Positions 60,203 through 64,000 of a stretch of 64,000 nt of DNA are shown piece by piece. The translations under genes were made by a program, and so were the position numbers. The stretch's first letter is position 1. Each line of letters starts with the position of its first letter. The notes below the pieces were generated by a model. That model was not told where the DNA came from, ran no database searches, and saw nothing but the letters and a program-made list of their open reading frames with translations. The DNA comes from Chryseobacterium taeanense (GTDB lineage Bacteria; Bacteroidota; Bacteroidia; Flavobacteriales; Weeksellaceae): positions 186,001-250,000 of the forward strand of contig NZ_FNDW01000004.1 in assembly GCF_900099685.1 (NCBI RefSeq). The letters run 5' to 3'.

Positions 60203-60580
60203 ATGGAAGAATATAGCTATTTTGACGAAGATCCGAAAAAAGGATGGGGATTTATTCTGGCATTTGCAGCATTGCTGTTGTTTACAGTTATGGGATTTGG
60301 GATTGATCTTGATGAGTATTTGCAGCACGAAACTCTGAATATTCCGGCTTGGTATGCTTACACTGTTTTTGTGATTGATGCATTAATGGTTGTAAGTCTT
60401 GTACTTATGTTTTTCTATAGAAAAATAGGCATCTTCGCCTTTCCTGCGTTGTTGGTTTTGCATTTCTTTATGCACAATTATTATCTGTCGACGTTTTTGT
60501 ACACAGATGTAACCAATCTCTTTCTTTTTACAGGTTTCGGAATGCTGGCCATTATTCCGAAGTGGAAATTTTTCAGATGA
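60203..60580 (+). CDS. Small multi-pass membrane protein (DUF2569-like)
   Basis: 125 residues with four membrane helices: WGFILAFAALLLFTVMGFGI, AYTVFVIDALMVVSLVLMFF, IGIFAFPALLVLHFFMHNYY and VTNLFLFTGFGMLAIIPKW. Size and topology recall DUF2569; a firm family call is not possible. The N-terminal EDPKKGWG is cytoplasmic by charge. Confidence 0.75.
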   Translation: MEEYSYFDEDPKKGWGFILAFAALLLFTVMGFGIDLDEYLQHETLNIPAWYAYTVFVIDALMVVSLVLMFFYRKIGIFAFPALLVLHFFMHNYYLSTFLYTDVTNLFLFTGFGMLAIIPKWKFFR

Positions 60581-60620
60581 TTTTGTAAAAAGATAAAAGA
60601 TAGTTTTTAATATTAATAGG

Positions 60621-60641
60621 AGCGGGCTTTAGCTCGCTTTC
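60621..60641 (+). terminator. Terminator of the small membrane protein gene
   Basis: AGCGGGC/GCTCGCT with one G-T wobble, loop TTTA, then TTT. Confidence 0.65.
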
Positions 60642-60683
60642 TCATTTTCAATATAAGAGGCTTTGGCTGGAACTTACAACTAA

Positions 60684-60710
60684 CAAAAAAAGTCCCCAAA
60701 ATGGAGACTT
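60684..60710 (-). terminator. Terminator of the transketolase operon
   Basis: Minus strand: AAGTC-t-CC/GG-g-GACTT around ATTTT, one mismatch, followed by seven Ts. Confidence 0.75.
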
Positions 60711-60732
60711 AAATATATTTATTCTTAGTTGA

Positions 60733-61677
60733 TTACGCTAAAATTCTCTTTACCGCTTCTTTCACCGCAGTTGAATCAATTTTATATTTCTTCATTAGTT
60801 CCGCAGGCGTTGCAGATTCTCCGAATGTATCGTTTACAGCAACAAATTCTTGTCTTGTCGGTCTTTTTCTTGCAAGCATTCCTGCAATGGATTCTCCAAG
60901 GCCGCCAAGATAATTGTGTTCTTCAGCCGTTACAATCTTTCCTGTTTTTTCAATCGATTTTAAGATGATTTCTTCATCTAAAGGTTTAATCGTATGTATA
61001 TTGATTACCTCGCAAGAAATACCTTCTTTTTCAAGCTCATCAGCAGCAATTAAGGATTCCCAAACCAAGTGGCCTGTTGCAACGATTGTAACATCAGTTC
61101 CTTCTTGTAGCATAATTCCTTTTCCGATCTCAAATGGCATATCTTCAGGGATGAAAACTGGAACTACCGGTCTACCAAATCTTAAATAAACAGGGCCTTC
61201 AAAATCAGCGATTGCCAAAGTTGCAGCTTTTGTCTGGTTGTAGTCACAAGGGTTGATTACTGTCATTCCCGGAAGCATTTTCATCATTCCGATATCTTCC
61301 AAAACCTGGTGAGTCGCTCCGTCTTCTCCTAACGTAAGACCTGCGTGAGAAGCACATATTTTTACATTTTTATTGGAATAAGCAATAGACTGACGAATCT
61401 GATCATACACTCTCGATGTAGAAAAGTTGGCAAAAGTTCCTGTAAAAGGAATTTTCCCTGTGATGCTTAATCCTGCAGCAAGACCCATCATATTCGCTTC
61501 TGCGATACCTGTCTGAAAGAATCTTTCAGGAGCTTTTTCAATGAATTTCTCCATCTTTAGTGATCCGATAAGGTCTGCGCAAAGTGCAACTACATTTGGA
61601 TGAGTATCTGCAAGTTCAGCAAGTCCGGCTCCGAATCCTGAACGTGTATCTTTTTTTTCTGTATATGTAAATTTCAT
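60733..61677 (-). CDS. Transketolase C-terminal subunit (split enzyme)
   Basis: 314 residues covering the pyrimidine-binding and C-terminal domains: GFGAGLAELADTHPNVVALC, IAEANMMGLAAGLSITGKIP, ASHAGLTLGEDGATHQVLED, MTVINPCDYNQTKAATLAI and the C-terminal TAEEHNYLGGLGESIAGML. Together with the 61765 gene it forms one transketolase (thiamine diphosphate, pentose phosphate pathway). The same two-gene split is found in many bacteria. 87 bases separate the halves and contain a long hairpin. Confidence 0.95.
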   Translation of the reverse strand: MKFTYTEKKDTRSGFGAGLAELADTHPNVVALCADLIGSLKMEKFIEKAPERFFQTGIAEANMMGLAAGLSITGKIPFTGTFANFSTSRVYDQIRQSIAYSNKNVKICASHAGLTLGEDGATHQVLEDIGMMKMLPGMTVINPCDYNQTKAATLAIADFEGPVYLRFGRPVVPVFIPEDMPFEIGKGIMLQEGTDVTIVATGHLVWESLIAADELEKEGISCEVINIHTIKPLDEEIILKSIEKTGKIVTAEEHNYLGGLGESIAGMLARKRPTRQEFVAVNDTFGESATPAELMKKYKIDSTAVKEAVKRILA

Positions 61678-61705
61678 GAGGATTTTAAATTTTTATAATT
61701 GATTA

Positions 61706-61758
61706 ATGATGAGTGATAATTGATGAATAATTTTCTAAAATCAATTATCACTCATCAT
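61706..61758. repeat. Perfect 19-bp inverted repeat between transketolase halves
   Basis: ATGATGAGTGATAATTGAT (61706-61724) and ATCAATTATCACTCATCAT (61740-61758), loop of 15. No T run follows on the minus strand (AATGATGAG precedes the hairpin's mate), and it shares words with 30306-30397. Confidence 0.8.
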
Positions 61759-61764
61759 TTATTA

Positions 61765-62616
61765 TTAATAGTCAGCAGGAGCTTCTAAATACAATTGTTT
61801 GAATGCTGTTTCCAGTTGCTCATCATTAGGAGCTTTACCATGCCAAGCGTGAGATCCCATCATGAAATCAACTCCATTACCCATCTGAGTGTGCAGAATA
61901 ATAGCTACAGGTTTTTCTTTTCCGGTTTCAGTTTTTGCTTTCTCAAGGATTGCAATTACCGCTTCAAGATCGTTACCATTTTTCTCTTCAAGAACTGTCC
62001 ATCCGAAAGCCTCAAGTTTTGCATGGAGATTCCCTAACGAAAGAACGTTGTCTGTGCTTCCATCAATTTGCTGTCCGTTGTAATCGATTGTTGAAATGAT
62101 ATTATCAACTTTTTTAGAAGCGGCATACATGAAAGCCTCCCAGTTTTGCCCTTCCTGCAATTCACCGTCTCCCTGTAAAGTATATACCAAAGAAGTATCT
62201 CCGTCTAATTTCTTGCCCTGAGCTGCACCTAAAGCAACCGAAAGACCTTGTCCCAAAGATCCTGAAGCCACTCTGATCCCCGGAAGTCCTTCGTGAGTAG
62301 TCGGGTGTCCCTGAAGTCTGGAATCCAGTTTTCTGAATGTTCCCAATTCATTCACCGGGAAAAATCCGAATCTGGCTAAAGTAGAATAGAATACCGGAGA
62401 AATATGCCCGTTTGAAAGATAGAAATGATCTTCATTTTTACCCTCCATCGTGAAAGGAAGTTTATAATTCATTACCTTTCCGTAAAGGGCTGTAAAGAAT
62501 TCAGTACAACCTAAACTTCCACCTGGGTGACCGGAATTCACAGCGTGAACCATTCTTAAGATGTCTCTTCTGATTTGCGTAGTAAGAGATTTTAACTCTT
62601 CGATGCTTTTACTCAT
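61765..62616 (-). CDS. Transketolase N-terminal subunit (split enzyme)
   Basis: 283 residues with the thiamine-diphosphate domain: RRDILRMVHAVNSGHPGGSL (His-Pro-Gly-Gly), YLSNGHISPVFYSTLARFGF, EGLPGIRVASGSLGQGLSVA and the TPP motif LQGDGELQEGQNWEAFMYAA. It is read first, before the C-terminal half. A -7 element and TTT-N21 precede it. Confidence 0.96.
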   Translation of the reverse strand: MSKSIEELKSLTTQIRRDILRMVHAVNSGHPGGSLGCTEFFTALYGKVMNYKLPFTMEGKNEDHFYLSNGHISPVFYSTLARFGFFPVNELGTFRKLDSRLQGHPTTHEGLPGIRVASGSLGQGLSVALGAAQGKKLDGDTSLVYTLQGDGELQEGQNWEAFMYAASKKVDNIISTIDYNGQQIDGSTDNVLSLGNLHAKLEAFGWTVLEEKNGNDLEAVIAILEKAKTETGKEKPVAIILHTQMGNGVDFMMGSHAWHGKAPNDEQLETAFKQLYLEAPADY

Positions 62617-62637
62617 TGCTTAGAATTTATATGCACA

Positions 62638-62645
62638 CAAATCTA
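62638..62645 (-). promoter_or_regulatory. -7 promoter element of the transketolase operon
   Basis: Minus strand TAGATTTG, exact TAnnTTTG, 21 bases before the ATG; a TTT 21 bases upstream may serve as -33. Confidence 0.55.
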
Positions 62646-62675
62646 CAATTTTTTAGCGGCTTACGGAAATGTAAA

Positions 62676-62697
62676 AACCCGGATTTGTACCCGGATT
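62676..62697. terminator. Weak hairpin between the symporter and transketolase genes
   Basis: AACCCGGA/CCCGGATT, eight pairs with two wobbles, flanked by A5 and T5. It may end the symporter transcript from the right, about 170 bases after that gene's stop. Confidence 0.45.
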
Positions 62698-62868
62698 TTT
62701 ATCTTTTAACGTATTTTTAATGATAAGTATTTTTAATTGTAAGGTAATTTAATTTTACATTTAATAATCTAAAGGAGTATGACTTAAACATCATCATATT
62801 TTTATTATTACTAAATTTTTCATTTGAAAATGATAAGTGAAATGTAATAAATATGTATAAAACATAAA

Positions 62869-64000
62869 TTATTTTCTCCTGATAAGCCAAAGTCCGAGAA
62901 ATGTTAGCAAACCATTAATGATTAAGAGTTCCAATCCTATTTTAAATTCTCCAAAAAGTGTTTCCTGATACTTATCAATAAAGAAAGAAATAACAGGAGC
63001 TGCAATACATACAAAAGGAACCAGTTTGTCCTTGACTTTATATTTCGTGAAAATTCCGAAGGCGAATAAGCCTAAAAGTGGTCCGTACGTAAATCCTGCC
63101 AGCTTAAGGATTAGTCCGATCATCGAATTATCATTAATCACTTTAAAAATGATGACCATTATTAAAAAAGACAACGCAACCAGAAGGTGAATTTTTTTTC
63201 TGAACTTCTCTTTCTTTCCGTTATCCCAGTGCGTTTTCTCTTTCATTCCAAAAATATCGATACACAGAGATGAGGTAAGTGCTGTCATCGCTCCGTCTGC
63301 ACTTGGAAATAAAGCTGAAATCAATGCAATGATAAAGATAATCGAAATGAATGGCGGCATATAATTTAACGCGATGTCCGGAAACAGCTGATCTCCTGCA
63401 CTGGAAACATTTTCCTGAGCGCCATAAAGATGTAAAAGACCTCCCAGATAAAGGAATAATGAGATGACACCAAGTAAAATAAAACCTAAAGTCACCATAT
63501 TTTTTTGAGAATCTTTCAGTCTTGTTACCGAAAGGCTTTTCTGCATCATTTCCTGGTCGATTCCTGTCATGGTAATCGTGATAAAAGCTCCTGCAAGGAT
63601 TTGTTTAATGAAGAAACTTTTCTGATTAGGATCAAAATCAAAAATTTTCGTATAACCCTTTTCATTCATTGCGGTAAAGCTGTCACCAAGGCTCAATCCC
63701 AGATGGTTCAGCATATAAACCGTGCAGATAATCAAACCCAGAAGCATACAAGAGGTTTGTAAAGTATCTGTCCAGACAATCGTTTTTACGCCTCCTTCGT
63801 ATGTGTAAAGAATAATCATCGCCAGAATAATCAAAGTCGTAACGATAAATGGTACGCCTAGACTATCCAGGATGGCTACCTGTAAAATATTGACAACAAG
63901 ATACAGCCTTGCCGTAGCACCGACCAATCTGGAAACAATAAAAATCCAGGCACCCGATTTATACGAAAGCTGTCCCATTCTTTGCTGAAGATATCCGTAA
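62869..64000 (-). CDS. Sodium:solute symporter family protein, N terminus outside the window
   Basis: The frame stays open to base 64000 (codons before MGQLSYKSG read YLQQR), so the first ATG in the window is internal and the beginning is missing. The visible 370 or so residues carry at least eight membrane helices. Sodium-solute-symporter blocks include FIVSRLVGATARLYLVVNIL and LPFPSADGAMTALTSSLCID-like ALFPSADGAMTALTSSLCI, then LGLFAFGIFTKYKV. Substrate unknown. Full proteins of the family have about 13 helices. Confidence 0.92.
   Translation of the reverse strand, partial: YGYLQQRMGQLSYKSGAWIFIVSRLVGATARLYLVVNILQVAILDSLGVPFIVTTLIILAMIILYTYEGGVKTIVWTDTLQTSCMLLGLIICTVYMLNHLGLSLGDSFTAMNEKGYTKIFDFDPNQKSFFIKQILAGAFITITMTGIDQEMMQKSLSVTRLKDSQKNMVTLGFILLGVISLFLYLGGLLHLYGAQENVSSAGDQLFPDIALNYMPPFISIIFIIALISALFPSADGAMTALTSSLCIDIFGMKEKTHWDNGKKEKFRKKIHLLVALSFLIMVIIFKVINDNSMIGLILKLAGFTYGPLLGLFAFGIFTKYKVKDKLVPFVCIAAPVISFFIDKYQETLFGEFKIGLELLIINGLLTFLGLWLIRRK

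Overview
The window looks like chromosomal DNA of a Chryseobacterium-type bacterium (Bacteroidota, Flavobacteriia). The evidence is an AT-rich sequence with no Shine-Dalgarno signals, several copies of the flavobacterial -7 promoter element TAnnTTTG (some with a TTG about 18-22 bases upstream), the gldKLMN core of the type IX secretion system (T9SS), T9SS-dependent sorting domains, DUF4270 and DUF6496 proteins, and a split transketolase. The genus is inferred from overall gene content and protein similarity; there is no rRNA here to confirm it.

Layout. 1-9.7 kb: a truncated S9 dipeptidyl peptidase, two small proteins, an alpha-glucan phosphorylase lacking the usual PLP lysine, two unrecognised proteins, a T9SS type B cargo protein and the tRNA methylthiotransferase MtaB. 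9.8-11.9 kb: a two-gene AAA ATPase plus RloB/TOPRIM cassette that resembles AbiL-type phage defence, with two matching inverted repeats in front of it. 12-16.9 kb: an FMN glutamate-synthase-like protein, a lipoprotein, an S4 RNA-binding protein, shikimate kinase, a Lys-Leu-Lys tRNA cluster with its own promoter and terminator, and PanC. 17-26.2 kb: a half-length GT5 protein, a DUF4270 lipoprotein, GlmS and gldKLMN in one direction. 26.3-28.1 kb: an FAD oxidoreductase, a SemiSWEET and a small lipoprotein. 28.7-35 kb: a tripartite RND efflux operon preceded by a small membrane protein and a near-consensus promoter.

35.6-46.9 kb is the most accessory part. A TPR/AraC regulator is followed by a long leader, a tail-fibre-like protein, a 157-residue protein that is essentially a T9SS sorting tail, and a 2241-residue Rhs/SpvB-like protein. 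The last has a variable C terminus that reads as a C39/papain-like cysteine peptidase, and it is followed by a small lipoprotein that is a candidate immunity protein. 47-48.2 kb: a helical protein with an internal duplication, then a hairpin, then an array of about fifteen degenerate units spaced exactly 21 bp (two helical turns) apart. This array is the least explained structure in the window. 48.3-50.9 kb: an M20 peptidase, a mosaic of repeat-like intergenic DNA and an unrecognised protein.

51-64 kb is conserved chromosome: tRNA-Ser, cytoplasmic asparaginase, TrmH, RsmE, TsaD, a TamB-like protein, an Lrp/AsnC regulator, a small membrane protein, the split transketolase and a truncated sodium:solute symporter.

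All assignments come from reading the sequence and translations. No database search was run.
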